Of a stretch of DNA of 53,807 nucleotides, positions 17,455 through 26,876 are shown piece by piece (position 1 is the stretch's first letter; each line of letters begins with the position of its first letter). Origin of the DNA: Saprospiraceae bacterium (lineage in GTDB: Bacteria > Bacteroidota > Bacteroidia > Chitinophagales > Saprospiraceae). The notes beneath the pieces were generated by a model. The model was not told where the DNA came from. It did no database searches and worked only from the letters and a program-made list of their open reading frames with translations. The stretch spans positions 1 to 53,807 of the forward strand of contig JADLHA010000037.1 in the NCBI GenBank assembly GCA_020848995.1, written 5' to 3'. The position numbers were made by a program, and so were the translations under genes.

Positions 17455-18359
17455 ATGCATGGATCGCCTCTCTGGGTTTCCTTCTGGCAGCCTTTTGCGC
17501 TGATGGACAGCAGCCGGGCAATCCGCTCGAGCTAAAGCGCCGCCAGGAAGCTCCGGTTCCTGCAAATGGCAACCCCGGCGCCGACTCTGTCCGCGAGGTC
17601 CGAAACCCCTTCGAGCGGGTGGCGGCACGCAGTGATCCCCAGCACGCCCATCGTGAAAAGAGCAATCCATGGTTCCGGTGGGTTCGCGAAAAGAACATAT
17701 ACCGCATCGCGGAGTCAGAGATCAAAACCCTGCTTTTCTGGGGCTTGCTGTTCCTGAGTACGATGCTGGCCATTGCACTGAACCTCAATCGCAGCATAAC
17801 CCTAAAGCTCTACCGGAGCCTTGTTAACGTCAATTTTCTGTCTTTGCTCTACCGCGAAACCCGGGAAGACGCCAGGCTGATTTACTACCTGCTTTACGGA
17901 CTCTACTTCGTTGGGTTAAGTTTGTTTTTATACCTGGTCATTCTTCATTACTACGGGATCCGGGCCCCGGTCTACCTGCTGCACCTTTCGGGCTTTGTGC
18001 TCGCAGCCTATTTCTTCAGACACCTGAGTCTGAAAATGTTGGGATATGTATTCGGCCTGAGCGCTTACACCGACCGGTATTTGTTCAGCATCGTGGTCTT
18101 TGGCTGCATCTTCGCCGTGATTCTCATTCCTGCCAATTTTATCATTACCTTCGTGAGCTATGAACTTGCTGAAAAATGCATTGTTCTGGTCGTCCTGCTG
18201 TTCGTAGTCCTGTTTTTCTACCGGCAGATGCGCGAACTCATTTTTCACAATGCAATCTGGCGCAGCAGCCCTTTCCATTTTTTGTTGTACCTTTGCACCT
18301 TCGAATTGGCGCCGCCTGTCCTATTGTTCACTTATCTGAACAGGCAGGGCGTTTTTTGA
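17445..18359 (+). CDS. DUF4271 membrane protein
   Basis: A 304-residue protein. A signal-like N-terminus (SLGFLLAAFCADGQQ) precedes a polar segment of about 80 residues and then about six TM helices, with the DUF4271-type SYELAEKCIVLVVLLFV and FHFLLYLCTFELAPP near the end. Function unknown. It overlaps the response regulator by ten bases and its stop is followed directly by the hemD start (TGAATG). DUF4271 beside a Bacteroidota HemD is a repeated pairing in the phylum, so a link to haem or envelope redox work is possible but unproven. Confidence 0.85.
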   Translation: MPLNAWIASLGFLLAAFCADGQQPGNPLELKRRQEAPVPANGNPGADSVREVRNPFERVAARSDPQHAHREKSNPWFRWVREKNIYRIAESEIKTLLFWGLLFLSTMLAIALNLNRSITLKLYRSLVNVNFLSLLYRETREDARLIYYLLYGLYFVGLSLFLYLVILHYYGIRAPVYLLHLSGFVLAAYFFRHLSLKMLGYVFGLSAYTDRYLFSIVVFGCIFAVILIPANFIITFVSYELAEKCIVLVVLLFVVLFFYRQMRELIFHNAIWRSSPFHFLLYLCTFELAPPVLLFTYLNRQGVF

Positions 18360-19160
18360 ATGACGAAGGAAATGCCGACAAAAACGACGACCATCGCAAC
18401 GAAAAATGAGTCCAGGCTGAAAAAAGTAAAGCGCATCCTCGTATCCCAGCCCAAACCCGAGCGCTCCCCTTATTTTGACCTGGAAACCCGATACAACGTT
18501 CGTTTGGACTGGAAATCGCTCATCCAGGTCGAAGGGTACAAAGAGAAGGAATTCCGCAGGCAGCGCATCCGTTACGACGAATTTCCCTGCGTCATCTTTA
18601 CCAGCAAAAGCGCCATCGAAAATTACTTCCGCCTCGCCGATGAAATGCGTTTCAAGATCAATGAAATGAACAAGTATTTCTGTGCGACCGAGGCTCTGGC
18701 GAACTATCTGCAAAAATTCATTGTTTTCAGAAAGCGAAAGGTCTTCAATGGCGCTAAAAACGTCATGGAGCTCTCAAACTATTTTTCCAAGCACAAGGAT
18801 GCCGGACCTTTTCTCCTGCCTTGTGCAGAAACGGGAAACCCGGAAGTCAGCAATTTTCTCAAAACTGCAAAGGTTCCTTTCCACGAATCTCCTATGTACC
18901 GGGTGATCAGCGCCGATTTGGCGGCCATGGGCGATTTTGCTTACGACATGATCGTATTGTTCAGTTCGCAGGAAGTGAGGTCTTTATTCGACAATTTCCC
19001 CTCCTTTGAGCAGGGCGATATGCGGATTGCTGCTTTTGGCAATTCGGCGTCCAAAGCGGTTGCGGAGGCAGGCCTGGTACTCGACATCCAGGCTCCTACG
19101 GTGGAAACCCCTTCGATGAATATGGCCATCGAGGAGTACCTCAAAAAATCAAACAGGTAG
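18360..19160 (+). CDS. hemD: Uroporphyrinogen-III synthase
   Basis: Cyclises hydroxymethylbilane to uroporphyrinogen III in tetrapyrrole synthesis, giving haem and cobalamin precursors. 266 residues. The fold signature is visible though sequence identity in this family is low: KRILVSQPKPERS at the start, VIFTSKSAIENYF, FCATEALANYL, FLLPCAETGNPEVSNFL, DMIVLFSSQEVRSLF and IAAFGNSASKAVAEAGL. An N-terminal extension of about 24 charged residues is Bacteroidota-like; an internal ATG at 18372 is an alternative start. It lies in the two-component/DUF4271 run. Confidence 0.85.
   Translation: MTKEMPTKTTTIATKNESRLKKVKRILVSQPKPERSPYFDLETRYNVRLDWKSLIQVEGYKEKEFRRQRIRYDEFPCVIFTSKSAIENYFRLADEMRFKINEMNKYFCATEALANYLQKFIVFRKRKVFNGAKNVMELSNYFSKHKDAGPFLLPCAETGNPEVSNFLKTAKVPFHESPMYRVISADLAAMGDFAYDMIVLFSSQEVRSLFDNFPSFEQGDMRIAAFGNSASKAVAEAGLVLDIQAPTVETPSMNMAIEEYLKKSNR
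18491..18507 (-). repeat. Scattered palindrome, weak copy inside hemD
   Basis: ATACAACGTTCGTTTGG shares the AACGTTCGTTTG core arm with the family but lacks the left arm. Marginal. Confidence 0.3.
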
Positions 19161-19209
19161 TTTTATCCGGTAGTTCCGGTGCGTTCCGTGCAATTGATGT
19201 ACCGAGCCT

Positions 19210-19848
19210 ATGTTGCCCCGAACCAAGCAATGGACTGACCAATTGATGAAAAGTCTGGCCATGCCCCTTCCGGGCCAAGCTGCTCATTCCCGCCTGGCAC
19301 CCGTCCGCTTATGGGAGCCCGGCGACATTCCCTCCAGTGCGCGACCCGCTGCGGTGCTCATCCTGCTCTACGAAAAGGAGGAAGAGTTATGGTTTCCTCT
19401 GATACGGCGCATTACCGGTCACCCGGACGACCATCACCGGGGCCAGATCGGCTTGCCGGGAGGTGGGCGTTCGTTTCCGCAGGAGCGGCTGGAAGACACT
19501 GCCTGCAGGGAATGCGCCGAGGAAATTGGCATCGACGCATCCAGCATACGCATGCTGGGAGCCCTTAGTCCGCTGTACATTGCCGTCAGCAACTACCGGG
19601 TTCAACCCTTTGTGGGGCTCTACCCCGGGCTTCCAAGTTTTACCAAACAGGATTCCGAGGTCGAAGACATACACCAAGTGTGCGTCACCAGTCTACTCGA
19701 CCCGGGCAACCGGATGCGCAGTACCGTGTCCAGCTCACGCGGTTTGCGCCTGGACGTACCTGCCATCCAGCTGGGGGACCTTACCGTCTGGGGAGCTACG
19801 GGCATGATCCTCGAAGAATTCTGCCAACTGCTTAATCCGGAAGGCTAA
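19210..19848 (+). CDS. NUDIX hydrolase, CoA pyrophosphatase type
   Basis: A 212-residue cytoplasmic enzyme predicted to split CoA or its derivatives into phosphopantetheine and 3',5'-ADP. The Nudix box is visible as GGGRSFPQERLEDTACRE followed by CAEEIGI. Just before it HRGQIGLPGG corresponds to the extra motif of the NUDT7/YeaB CoA-pyrophosphatase branch. Full length for that branch. It starts 49 bases after hemD and is probably co-transcribed. Confidence 0.88.
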   Translation: MLPRTKQWTDQLMKSLAMPLPGQAAHSRLAPVRLWEPGDIPSSARPAAVLILLYEKEEELWFPLIRRITGHPDDHHRGQIGLPGGGRSFPQERLEDTACRECAEEIGIDASSIRMLGALSPLYIAVSNYRVQPFVGLYPGLPSFTKQDSEVEDIHQVCVTSLLDPGNRMRSTVSSSRGLRLDVPAIQLGDLTVWGATGMILEEFCQLLNPEG

Positions 19849-19903
19849 CTTGCGGAGAAGTCAGCAGAATGAATCCCTGCGGACGCAGCCGTATCATTTT
19901 TCC

Positions 19904-19911
19904 TACATTTG
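19904..19911 (+). promoter_or_regulatory. Predicted -7 box of murA
   Basis: TACATTTG matches TAnnTTTG. It ends 18 bases before the ATG at 19930 and overlaps an in-frame TTG at 19909, which argues that the ATG is the real start. Confidence 0.45.
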
Positions 19912-19929
19912 GCCCTGATATCCCGAGAT

Positions 19930-21243
19930 ATGGCCGTCAACGACACTTTTGAAGTTACCGGAGGTAAGACCCTCAGCGGTGAACTCCACCCCCAGGGCGC
20001 AAAAAATGAGGCCCTCCAGATTTTATGTGCCACCCTGCTGACCCCCGAGGCAGTCACCATCCACAACCTGCCCGACATCCTCGACATCCGCCATTTGATC
20101 CGGCTCATCGAGGGACTTGGGGTAAAGGTCACCCGCCAGGATGCCCACTGCTATACGTTTGAGGCGCGGGATGTGGACCTGGATTACTTTGGCACAGAAG
20201 CGTTCCAGGAAAATGCGCGCAAGATCCGCGGGTCGGTGATGTTGCTGGCACCCCTGCTGGCGAGGTATAAAAGGGCGGTGCTTCCCAAGCCGGGAGGGGA
20301 CAAGATCGGCCGGAGACGACTCGATACCCATTTTCTTGGGCTGCAGAAACTCGGAGCGCAGTTTCATTTCGACGAGAGGTCCAACCGCTATGAAATCTCG
20401 GCAGAACGCCTGGAGGGTGCGTACATCCTGATGGACGAGATCTCGGTAACCGGAACGGCGAATGTGCTGATGGCAGCCGTTCTGGCCAAGGGGCAAACGA
20501 CGATCTACAACGCAGCATGCGAACCCTACATACAGCAATTGTGCGCCATGCTTTGCCGCATGGGGGCCCGGATAGAAGGCATCGGATCCAACCTGTTGCA
20601 AGTCCAGGGGGTTGAGCGCCTCGGAGGAACACAACATCACATTCTTCCGGATATGATCGAGATTGGCAGCTTCATCAGCCTGGCAGCGATGACGCAGTCG
20701 ACACTGACCATCAAAAACGCCGGAGTTTCCCAGCTCGGCATCCTGCCGATGGTGTTTGAACGCATGGGGGCCCGTATCGATGTGCGTGGCGACGATCTCC
20801 ACATCCCAGCACAGGAAGAATACGCCATCCAGTCCTTCCTCGATGGCTCCATTATGACCATTTATGACGCTCCCTGGCCAGGCTTTTCACCGGACCTGAT
20901 GAGCGTTCTCCTCGTGATGGCTATACAGGCAAAGGGAGCCGTATTGATTCATCAGAAAATGTTTGAGTCGCGTTTGTTTTTTGTCGACAAACTCATCGAC
21001 ATGGGTGCGCAGATCATCCTTTGCGATCCCCATCGCGCAACGGTCATCGGACACAACCGGCGTTTTGCCCTTCGCGGTATTGAGATGACCTCTCCGGATA
21101 TCCGCGCGGGGGTTGCCCTGCTCATCGCCGCTCTGTCGGCCCGCGGCACCAGCCGGATCCACGCCATCCACCAGATCGACCGTGGTTACGAACAAATTGA
21201 CCAGCGCCTCAATGCCATTGGAGCACAAATCATCCGCACCTGA
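19930..21243 (+). CDS. murA: UDP-N-acetylglucosamine 1-carboxyvinyltransferase
   Basis: First committed step of peptidoglycan synthesis, adding enolpyruvate from PEP to UDP-GlcNAc. 437 residues, EPSP-synthase-like double-domain fold. The KNEALQ box (GAKNEALQILCATLL) carries the conserved Lys-Asn pair. The catalytic loop reads PKPGGDKIGRRRLDTH. Aligned with the E. coli loop LPGGCTIGARPVDLH, the fosfomycin-target Cys115 is Asp here. This substitution is known in other species to keep activity and to give intrinsic fosfomycin resistance. Other conserved parts are DEISVTGTANVLMAA and PDIRAGVALLIAAL. Own promoter likely; the MGMT-like gene follows after eight bases. Confidence 0.95.
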   Translation: MAVNDTFEVTGGKTLSGELHPQGAKNEALQILCATLLTPEAVTIHNLPDILDIRHLIRLIEGLGVKVTRQDAHCYTFEARDVDLDYFGTEAFQENARKIRGSVMLLAPLLARYKRAVLPKPGGDKIGRRRLDTHFLGLQKLGAQFHFDERSNRYEISAERLEGAYILMDEISVTGTANVLMAAVLAKGQTTIYNAACEPYIQQLCAMLCRMGARIEGIGSNLLQVQGVERLGGTQHHILPDMIEIGSFISLAAMTQSTLTIKNAGVSQLGILPMVFERMGARIDVRGDDLHIPAQEEYAIQSFLDGSIMTIYDAPWPGFSPDLMSVLLVMAIQAKGAVLIHQKMFESRLFFVDKLIDMGAQIILCDPHRATVIGHNRRFALRGIEMTSPDIRAGVALLIAALSARGTSRIHAIHQIDRGYEQIDQRLNAIGAQIIRT

Positions 21244-21251
21244 GTTCAGGC

Positions 21252-21704
21252 ATGAAGACCAAAAAATCCTGGAGTGAAAAAATGCAAACCCCGGCCGAAG
21301 TGGTGGTCAAGAGGGGCCCGGATCCGTGGAATCGCCGTCACGGAGGCGACCGCATGGTCATCCCTACTCCCAGACTGATCGAAAAACTGCTCTATGAAAT
21401 TCCCAAGGGAAAGGTCTGGACCGCAAGCGAATTGCGGGATGTCATTGCCAAATCGTGCAAGGCCGATTACGCCTGTCCGCTGACGACCGGAATCTTCCTT
21501 CGCATCTGTGCCGAGTATGCCGAAACCTTGCGCGTGGAAGGTCAAAAAAGAATTCCTCCCTACTGGCGCATCGTACGCGACAACGGACGCTTGTTTGAAA
21601 AATTCCCCGGTGGTGAAGACAGCCAAATGAACCTGCTGCGCGCTGAAGGACATGCGTTCATCCGGGCAGGAAGGGCATGGAAACTCGTTGGGCCTTTGAA
21701 ATGA
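21252..21704 (+). CDS. MGMT-family (alkyltransferase-like) protein
   Basis: A 150-residue protein with the DNA-binding half of O6-alkylguanine-DNA alkyltransferases: LLYEIPKGKVWTASELRDVI, then YACPLTTGIFLRICAEYAE in the recognition-helix region, PYWRIVRDNGRL, and QMNLLRAEGHAF. The PCHR active-site motif of true alkyltransferases is absent, so it belongs with the MGMT-family ATL-like proteins common in Bacteroidota. It probably binds alkylated or other DNA without repairing it directly; the role is inferred. It lies eight bases after murA and is probably co-transcribed. Confidence 0.8.
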   Translation: MKTKKSWSEKMQTPAEVVVKRGPDPWNRRHGGDRMVIPTPRLIEKLLYEIPKGKVWTASELRDVIAKSCKADYACPLTTGIFLRICAEYAETLRVEGQKRIPPYWRIVRDNGRLFEKFPGGEDSQMNLLRAEGHAFIRAGRAWKLVGPLK

Positions 21705-22080
21705 CAGACGAATCAATCCATACGCTCTTATTTTTAATTTGAATTTGGATAATTGCCTCCCCATGTTGGGACAAGCGATTCAGGCAGGAAAAGACAAAAT
21801 GTATTGAGGAAATTTACGCGGAACCCATTTATTTGTCAGAATTCCAGCCAAAAATTGGGAAGCCAAAATCCATTGATCGCGCAAGCCTGTGCGGGCAGGC
21901 TGGCGCAATGGGGAGGTGGAGGGAGGCAGCCCCTGAGCCAAACAAGCCAAGGCACAGTGAAGAGCTTGCGTTTCACACGCGTTTTCCGCTGCTGGTTTTT
22001 CACAAAAAATAAAATCGATCCGGATGTTTGCACGGCTTTTTAGTTTCTTTTGTCGCAGAAGAGGTTAAATGGCCTCGCGG
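21705..22080. other. Intergenic stretch with one dispersed repeat
   Basis: A gap between convergent genes (MGMT-like and icmF). It holds the 44-base dispersed repeat at 21873-21916 and otherwise AT-rich sequence. I see no RNA gene, gene fragment or U-tailed terminator hairpin. Confidence 0.6.
21873..21916 (+). repeat. 44-base dispersed repeat, left copy
   Basis: TTGATCGCGCAAGCCTGTGC and the next 24 bases match the reverse complement of 53252-53295 at most positions. The middle, AGCCTGTGCGGGCAGGCT, is a hairpin. The two copies lie 31 kb apart in opposite orientation. Confidence 0.8.
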
Positions 22081-25000
22081 CTACATATTTCTGCGATAGC
22101 GACCGCCCACAGCGTACAAGGCAGCCGTGATCTGACCCAGGGAGCAGAACTTAGCCGTTTCCATCAACACTTCAAACATGTTCTCGTGTCGGATTGCGGC
22201 TTGCTGAAGTTGAATAAGACTGGTGCCCGCGTGCTCCGCATTGGCCGATTTCAACAAATTCAGTGCGGCGATCTGATCGTTTTTTTCCTCCCCGGTAGCG
22301 CGGATGACTTCTCGCGGCAACACCGTGGGGGAACCGTCTTTCGAAAGAAAGGTATTGACGCCGATGATCGGGTACTCGCCGGTGTGCTTGAGGGTTTCGT
22401 AGTAAAGACTTTCTTCCTGGATCTTGCTGCGCTGGTACATCGTCTCCATGGCGCCCAGGACGCCACCGCGCTCCGTGATGCGGTCGAATTCCGCCAATAC
22501 GGCTGCTTCGACAAGGTCGGTCAGTTCTTCGATGATGAACGCTCCCTGTAAGGGGTTTTCGTTTTTGGCCAGACCCAGTTCGTTGTTGATGATGAGTTGA
22601 ATGGCCATGGCCCTGCGCACCGATTCTTCTGTAGGCGTCGTGATCGCTTCGTCGTAGGCGTTTGTATGAAGCGAATTGCAATTGTCGTATATCGCATAGA
22701 GCGCCTGAAGGGTCGTGCGGATGTCGTTGAATGAGATCTCCTGGGCGTGCAACGAACGCCCTGATGTCTGGATGTGGTATTTCAACATCTGGCTGCGCTC
22801 GTTGGCACCGTATCGGTGTTTCATGGCCTTAGCCCAAATGCGGCGGGCAACCCTCCCGATGACGGCATATTCGGGATCGACCCCGTTGGAAAAGAAAAAC
22901 GACAGGTTGGGAGCAAAATCGTCGATGTGCATTCCACGCGACAGATAATATTCCACAAAGGTGAATCCGTTGGCCAGGGTAAAAGCGAGCTGTGAAATTG
23001 GGTTGGCGCCGGCTTCGGCGATGTGGTAGCCGCTGATCGACACAGAATAAAAGTTGCGCACCTTGTTGCGGATGAAATATTCCTGGACGTCGCCCATCAG
23101 CTTCAGCGAAAACTCCGTAGAAAAGATGCAGGTGTTTTGCGCCTGGTCTTCCTTGAGAATGTCGGCTTGCACGGTTCCGCGCACAGCACTGAGCGCATGG
23201 GCCCGGATCTTTCGATATACCTCTGGTTCAATTACTTCGTCGCCAGTCAACCCCAGCAGCATCAATCCCAGTCCGTCGTTACCCGGAGGCAAATTGCCCT
23301 GGTATGCAGGCCTGGGCAGTCCTTTGGCATCGTACTTTTCCTTCAGCCGTTGCTCCACCTTTTCTTCCAGTCCATGCTCGCGCACGTAGCGTTCGCATTG
23401 CTGGTCTATGGCCGCATTCATAAAAAACGCACAAATGGTCGCTGCGGGACCGTTGATGGTCATGCTCACCGAGGTCTTTGGGTCGCAAAGATCAAATCCG
23501 CTATACAGCTTTTTGGCGTCGTCGAGACTGCAAATGCTCACACCGCTGTTTCCCACTTTGCCATAGATGTCTGGACGCTCGTCGGGGTCCTCGCCGTAGA
23601 GGGTCACCGAATCGAAGGCGGTGCTCAGCCGGTTAGCGGGCATGTCGAGGCTGAGGTAATGGAAACGGCGGTTGGTGCGTTCGGGGCCACCCTCGCCCGC
23701 AAACATGCGCGTGGGATCCTCCTCCTGGCGCTTGAACGGATAAACACCGGCGGTGTAGGGGTAGGAACCAGGTACGTTTTCCTGGAGCTGCCAGCGCAGA
23801 ATGTCTCCCCAGGCCCTGTAAGCGGGCAGCACCACGCGCGGGATGCGGCTGTGCGAAAGCGAAAGACTGAAGGTGGGAACGCGGATCTCCCTGCCGCGGA
23901 CGGAATAGGAGAACTCGTCGCGTGCATAGGCCTCCCGGAGTTGCGGCCAGGCCTCGAGCAGGACGCGGCAGTTGCCGTCCAATTGGAGCTTCACCTCGCC
24001 GACGATGGCATCCAGTGCATGGACGTCCTTACCGGCTGCGGCCAATTCTTTACGCGCTTCCTCCAAACAATACAGGCGATTGGCCACTTCGGCCTGCTGG
24101 CCTGCCCAGTGGTCATAGCGCCGGTTGTTTTCTGAAATTTCACTCAGGTAGCGCGTCTTCGAAGGCGGAATGATGTACACCTTTTCGGATTCTCCCACGG
24201 GAAGCTCCAGGGTTGACGTCCACAGGATACCCGCTTTGGAAGCCAGGAGGTTCAGGAGTTGTTTATAGAGCTGGTTGGTTCCCGGGTCGTTGAACTGAGA
24301 GGCAATGGTGCCGTAAACCGGCATGGTTTCCGGCGGCTGCTCCCAGGCTCCGCGGTTGCGCTGAAACTGTTTGCGCACGTCGCGCAAGGCGTCCATGGAA
24401 CCCCGCTTGTCGAATTTGTTGATGGCCACGGCATCCGCAAAATCGAGCATGTCGATTTTTTCGAGCTGGGTTGCCGCTCCATACTCTGGAGTCATGACGT
24501 AAAGCGACAGGTCGCTGAAATCGACGATCTCCGTATCGCTTTGTCCGATGCCGGAAGTCTCCAGCACGATGAGGTCGAAACCCCATACGCGAAGCAGACG
24601 CAGCGCATGGTGAATGTGCGGAGATAGGGCGAGGTTGCTCTGGCGGGTAGCCAGAGACCTCATAAAAACCCGTCCGCCATGGAACTCCGGGTGGATGGCG
24701 TTCATCCGGATGCGGTCGCCAAGCAGGGCGCCACCGGTCTTGCGTTTCGATGGATCCACCGAAGCAATGGCGATCTTTTTGTCGGGAAAATCGAGGACAA
24801 ATCGGCGGACGAGTTCGTCCACCAGACTCGATTTACCCGAGCCACCGGTACCTGTGATGCCCAAAACCGGGATCTTTTTGTGGGGGGCATCCGATTCCAT
24901 GCCGGTGAGCAGCTGTTCCGCCTGGCCTGGGTCGTTTTCAGCCAGGGTAATGAGCCGGGCAAGTCGGGCGAAATCAAAGTCGTTGCCGGAACTGGATTCC

Positions 25001-25455
25001 CGGTGGTGGCTCGCAAAATCGCATTGCTTCAACAGGTCGTTGATCATACCCTGCAGCCCCAGCTTCCGGCCGTCATCCGGACTGTAGATGCGGGCAATGC
25101 CGTAGGCATGGAGCTCTTCGATCTCCGACGGCAGAATGGTCCCCCCACCTCCCCCGAATATGCGGATGTGGCCGCAGTTGCGCTCCTTCAGCAGGTCGTG
25201 GATGTACTTAAAAAATTCGTTGTGACCACCCTGGTAGGAGGTGATGGCAATGCCCTGGACGTCTTCCTGGATGGCTGCCTCGACGATTTCCAGGGCAGAC
25301 CGGTTATGGCCGAGGTGGATGATCTCGGCGCCACTGCGCTGCATGATCCGCCGCATGATGTTAATGGCGGCATCGTGCCCGTCGAACAGCGACGCAGCGG
25401 TGAGGATACGGATCTTGTGCTCTGGTTGGTAAACGGCGGTTTCGTCGCTCATCAT
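22081..25455 (-). CDS. icmF: Fused isobutyryl-CoA mutase/G-protein chaperone
   Basis: A 1124-residue adenosylcobalamin enzyme interconverting isobutyryl- and butyryl-CoA, with its own GTPase repair chaperone. Order: B12-binding domain (about 15-150, [27 protein letters not shown]); MeaB-like G domain (about 180-430, P-loop [12 protein letters not shown]); and the acyl-CoA mutase TIM barrel (about 560-1110). The barrel has [18 protein letters not shown], the IcmF form with Phe where methylmalonyl-CoA mutase keeps Tyr, and [14 protein letters not shown]. Two ATGs in tandem are possible starts (25455, 25452). An adjacent -7 box would leave a leader of about ten bases. Methylmalonyl-CoA mutase is the alternative call but the domain order and Phe argue against it. 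Confidence 0.93.
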   Translation of the reverse strand: MMSDETAVYQPEHKIRILTAASLFDGHDAAINIMRRIMQRSGAEIIHLGHNRSALEIVEAAIQEDVQGIAITSYQGGHNEFFKYIHDLLKERNCGHIRIFGGGGGTILPSEIEELHAYGIARIYSPDDGRKLGLQGMINDLLKQCDFASHHRESSSGNDFDFARLARLITLAENDPGQAEQLLTGMESDAPHKKIPVLGITGTGGSGKSSLVDELVRRFVLDFPDKKIAIASVDPSKRKTGGALLGDRIRMNAIHPEFHGGRVFMRSLATRQSNLALSPHIHHALRLLRVWGFDLIVLETSGIGQSDTEIVDFSDLSLYVMTPEYGAATQLEKIDMLDFADAVAINKFDKRGSMDALRDVRKQFQRNRGAWEQPPETMPVYGTIASQFNDPGTNQLYKQLLNLLASKAGILWTSTLELPVGESEKVYIIPPSKTRYLSEISENNRRYDHWAGQQAEVANRLYCLEEARKELAAAGKDVHALDAIVGEVKLQLDGNCRVLLEAWPQLREAYARDEFSYSVRGREIRVPTFSLSLSHSRIPRVVLPAYRAWGDILRWQLQENVPGSYPYTAGVYPFKRQEEDPTRMFAGEGGPERTNRRFHYLSLDMPANRLSTAFDSVTLYGEDPDERPDIYGKVGNSGVSICSLDDAKKLYSGFDLCDPKTSVSMTINGPAATICAFFMNAAIDQQCERYVREHGLEEKVEQRLKEKYDAKGLPRPAYQGNLPPGNDGLGLMLLGLTGDEVIEPEVYRKIRAHALSAVRGTVQADILKEDQAQNTCIFSTEFSLKLMGDVQEYFIRNKVRNFYSVSISGYHIAEAGANPISQLAFTLANGFTFVEYYLSRGMHIDDFAPNLSFFFSNGVDPEYAVIGRVARRIWAKAMKHRYGANERSQMLKYHIQTSGRSLHAQEISFNDIRTTLQALYAIYDNCNSLHTNAYDEAITTPTEESVRRAMAIQLIINNELGLAKNENPLQGAFIIEELTDLVEAAVLAEFDRITERGGVLGAMETMYQRSKIQEESLYYETLKHTGEYPIIGVNTFLSKDGSPTVLPREVIRATGEEKNDQIAALNLLKSANAEHAGTSLIQLQQAAIRHENMFEVLMETAKFCSLGQITAALYAVGGRYRRNM

Positions 25456-25470
25456 GCTTGCATTAGGGCT

Positions 25471-25478
25471 CAAATTTA
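25471..25478 (-). promoter_or_regulatory. Predicted -7 box of icmF
   Basis: Minus-strand TAAATTTG matches TAnnTTTG, 15 bases before the ATG. No matching -33 element. Confidence 0.4.
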
Positions 25479-25553
25479 CGCCCTGGCGCCCAAGCAGCGC
25501 CCCCCTTGCTGCATAGATTGGGAGTCCTTTGGTAAACAGTTGCCAAACCATCC

Positions 25554-25584
25554 TTTGATGAATGGAAGAGTTTTAATAACTTTA
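25554..25584 (+). promoter_or_regulatory. Predicted promoter of the papain-like candidate gene
   Basis: TTTG (25554-25557), a 19-base spacer and TAACTTTA (25577-25584). The spacing is ideal for the Bacteroidota -33/-7 promoter, with A for G at the last -7 base. Confidence 0.5.
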
Positions 25585-25638
25585 TGAGCTGAAAAGAGGG
25601 TAGTGGCTAAAAGTTCAAAAGATTTAGTTACTGGATCA

Positions 25639-26361
25639 ATGATACCTGTCAGAAGCCTTTTCGATGGTCGCTGGCTCCGGTTAGCGGTGGCTTCGCTGCT
25701 GGTGTGCTGTTGCCTGACCTCAGGGAATGGACGGCAGTGGCTGGTGTTTTATGCCAAGGAGGGATTGTTCAATGGGGTGATCCGCCAGTCTTTCGGTCAC
25801 CTCTATTTTGGAATGATCCAGGAGGATCCCAACCAGAAAGACGCGTTGCTTGCAGGATTCTGGGGCTATTACCCCCTCAACGGGATTCAGTGGGAGGGGT
25901 ATTACGGATTTATGAATGGCAGCATCCGCAACGACTGGGGGGCTGATTTCCAGCATGCGTTCGCGGTAGAAGTCGACGAGCGCGTTTTCCTGAAATGCCT
26001 TCAGCTCATCCGGCGCTGGGATGAGATGCCCTACTCGCTACGTGCGCGCAACTGCATCCATTTCATCCGCGAAATTGTGCACACCGTCGGGGGAATGCAA
26101 GACCCTGAGGGCTATTACCTCCTTCCCAACGACTACCTCGCTGCCCTGCGCTCGCTAAACAAGCAGATGGCCTACCGGGATGGCTTCGACCATTACCGCT
26201 CGGTGGCCCAGGTCAGTCATTACGATGGCAGACTGGCCAAAAAGTTCTTTACTTTTCAAAAATGGAAAGCATTTTTCAAAAAATACCGCCTGCGTCGCTC
26301 GGCGAAAAACCCCGCGGCAGAAAGTGATTCGACCGAGATCGCCCCTTCCGGTTCATTTTAA
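25639..26361 (+). CDS. Exported protein, possible permuted papain-like (DUF4105-type)
   Basis: A 240-residue protein. An N-terminal hydrophobic segment (LRLAVASLLVCCCLTSG) is a signal peptide or anchor. The body has QSFGHLYFGMIQED and, later, RARNCIHFIREIVHT. A GH...(N)C-x-H pattern with His before Cys is the order seen in permuted NlpC/P60 or papain-like hydrolases and DUF4105-like proteins. I cannot prove the catalytic set. A GTG at 25603 is an in-frame alternative start; the ATG at 25639 brings the hydrophobic segment closer to the N-terminus. The stop codon TAA is the first part of a copy of the scattered palindrome. Confidence 0.6.
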   Translation: MIPVRSLFDGRWLRLAVASLLVCCCLTSGNGRQWLVFYAKEGLFNGVIRQSFGHLYFGMIQEDPNQKDALLAGFWGYYPLNGIQWEGYYGFMNGSIRNDWGADFQHAFAVEVDERVFLKCLQLIRRWDEMPYSLRARNCIHFIREIVHTVGGMQDPEGYYLLPNDYLAALRSLNKQMAYRDGFDHYRSVAQVSHYDGRLAKKFFTFQKWKAFFKKYRLRRSAKNPAAESDSTEIAPSGSF

Positions 26362-26380
26362 CGAACGAACGTTCGTTCTT
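26360..26380. repeat. Scattered palindrome, copy overlapping a stop codon
   Basis: AACGAACGAACGTTCGTTCTT is a nearly perfect palindrome around GAACGTTC. It begins within the stop of the upstream gene. Confidence 0.6.
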
Positions 26381-26393
26381 GTCCTAGGTGAAA

Positions 26394-26876
26394 TCAATCC
26401 CATACAAAGCGCCAGACACCGCCCTGCTGCCTTTGCCATACCGTGTGGAATACACCACTGTCGGGATGCACCATACCCGCTGAGTCGGTTGAGGTGAACG
26501 TGTACATCCCATAAGTATAGGCCAGGTCTCCGCTGCGCGCTACGGTGATGTGTGTGGGCTCCCAATTCAGACTGACGTTCCCCAACACTTTCTGGTCATA
26601 AAATGCTCCAATGGCTTGTCTTCCCCGTATAAGCTGGCCTCTTCGCAGGATCACCGCAGAATCTGCAGCATAGTGGGCAAAGGCCTCCGCCATTCCGCTG
26701 TCTGCTACGCGACGTGCGAACGCCCGTTCGGTATCCAAAATCTCGAGACGGACTGTTCCGGGATCGGGGCCACATGCGGTCAAAACAACCAGCCAACACA
26801 TCGCCGCACCAAGGGCTGAAAAACCGCTGCAACTAACGAACGTTTGAAATCTTACCCGCTTCCAAAACGCTTTCAT
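26394..26876 (-). CDS. DUF4440/NTF2-like lipoprotein
   Basis: A 160-residue protein. The N-terminus ends in a lipobox (LVVLTACG), so it is probably a lipoprotein anchored after Cys35. The rest is an NTF2-like/DUF4440 domain: LEILDTERAFARRVADSG, FAHYAADSAVILRRGQLI, IGAFYDQKVLG, LAYTYGMYTFTS and VWRFVWD. These domains bind small ligands or act as enzymes; no specific role can be given. Its ATG overlaps the stop of the upstream PLP enzyme by four bases, so the two are translated together. A copy of the scattered palindrome lies within the signal region. Confidence 0.8.
   Translation of the reverse strand: MKAFWKRVRFQTFVSCSGFSALGAAMCWLVVLTACGPDPGTVRLEILDTERAFARRVADSGMAEAFAHYAADSAVILRRGQLIRGRQAIGAFYDQKVLGNVSLNWEPTHITVARSGDLAYTYGMYTFTSTDSAGMVHPDSGVFHTVWQRQQGGVWRFVWD
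26832..26849 (+). repeat. Scattered palindrome ACGAACGTTTG, copy inside the lipoprotein gene
   Basis: ACTAACGAACGTTTGAAA carries the exact core. It is antisense to the lipoprotein gene and encodes part of the N-terminal QTFVS stretch. Confidence 0.65.

Noticed and set aside
21252-21704. MGMT-like gene as an active DNA alkyltransferase
   Set aside because: The PCHR active-site motif is missing.
23023-24135. 370-codon frame antisense to icmF
   Set aside because: It lies wholly within the intact mutase gene and its translation has no recognisable domain.
26360-26380. GAACGTTC palindrome as a TetR-type operator
   Set aside because: No TetR-family gene lies in the window and sites occur after stop codons and inside genes, not mainly in promoters.
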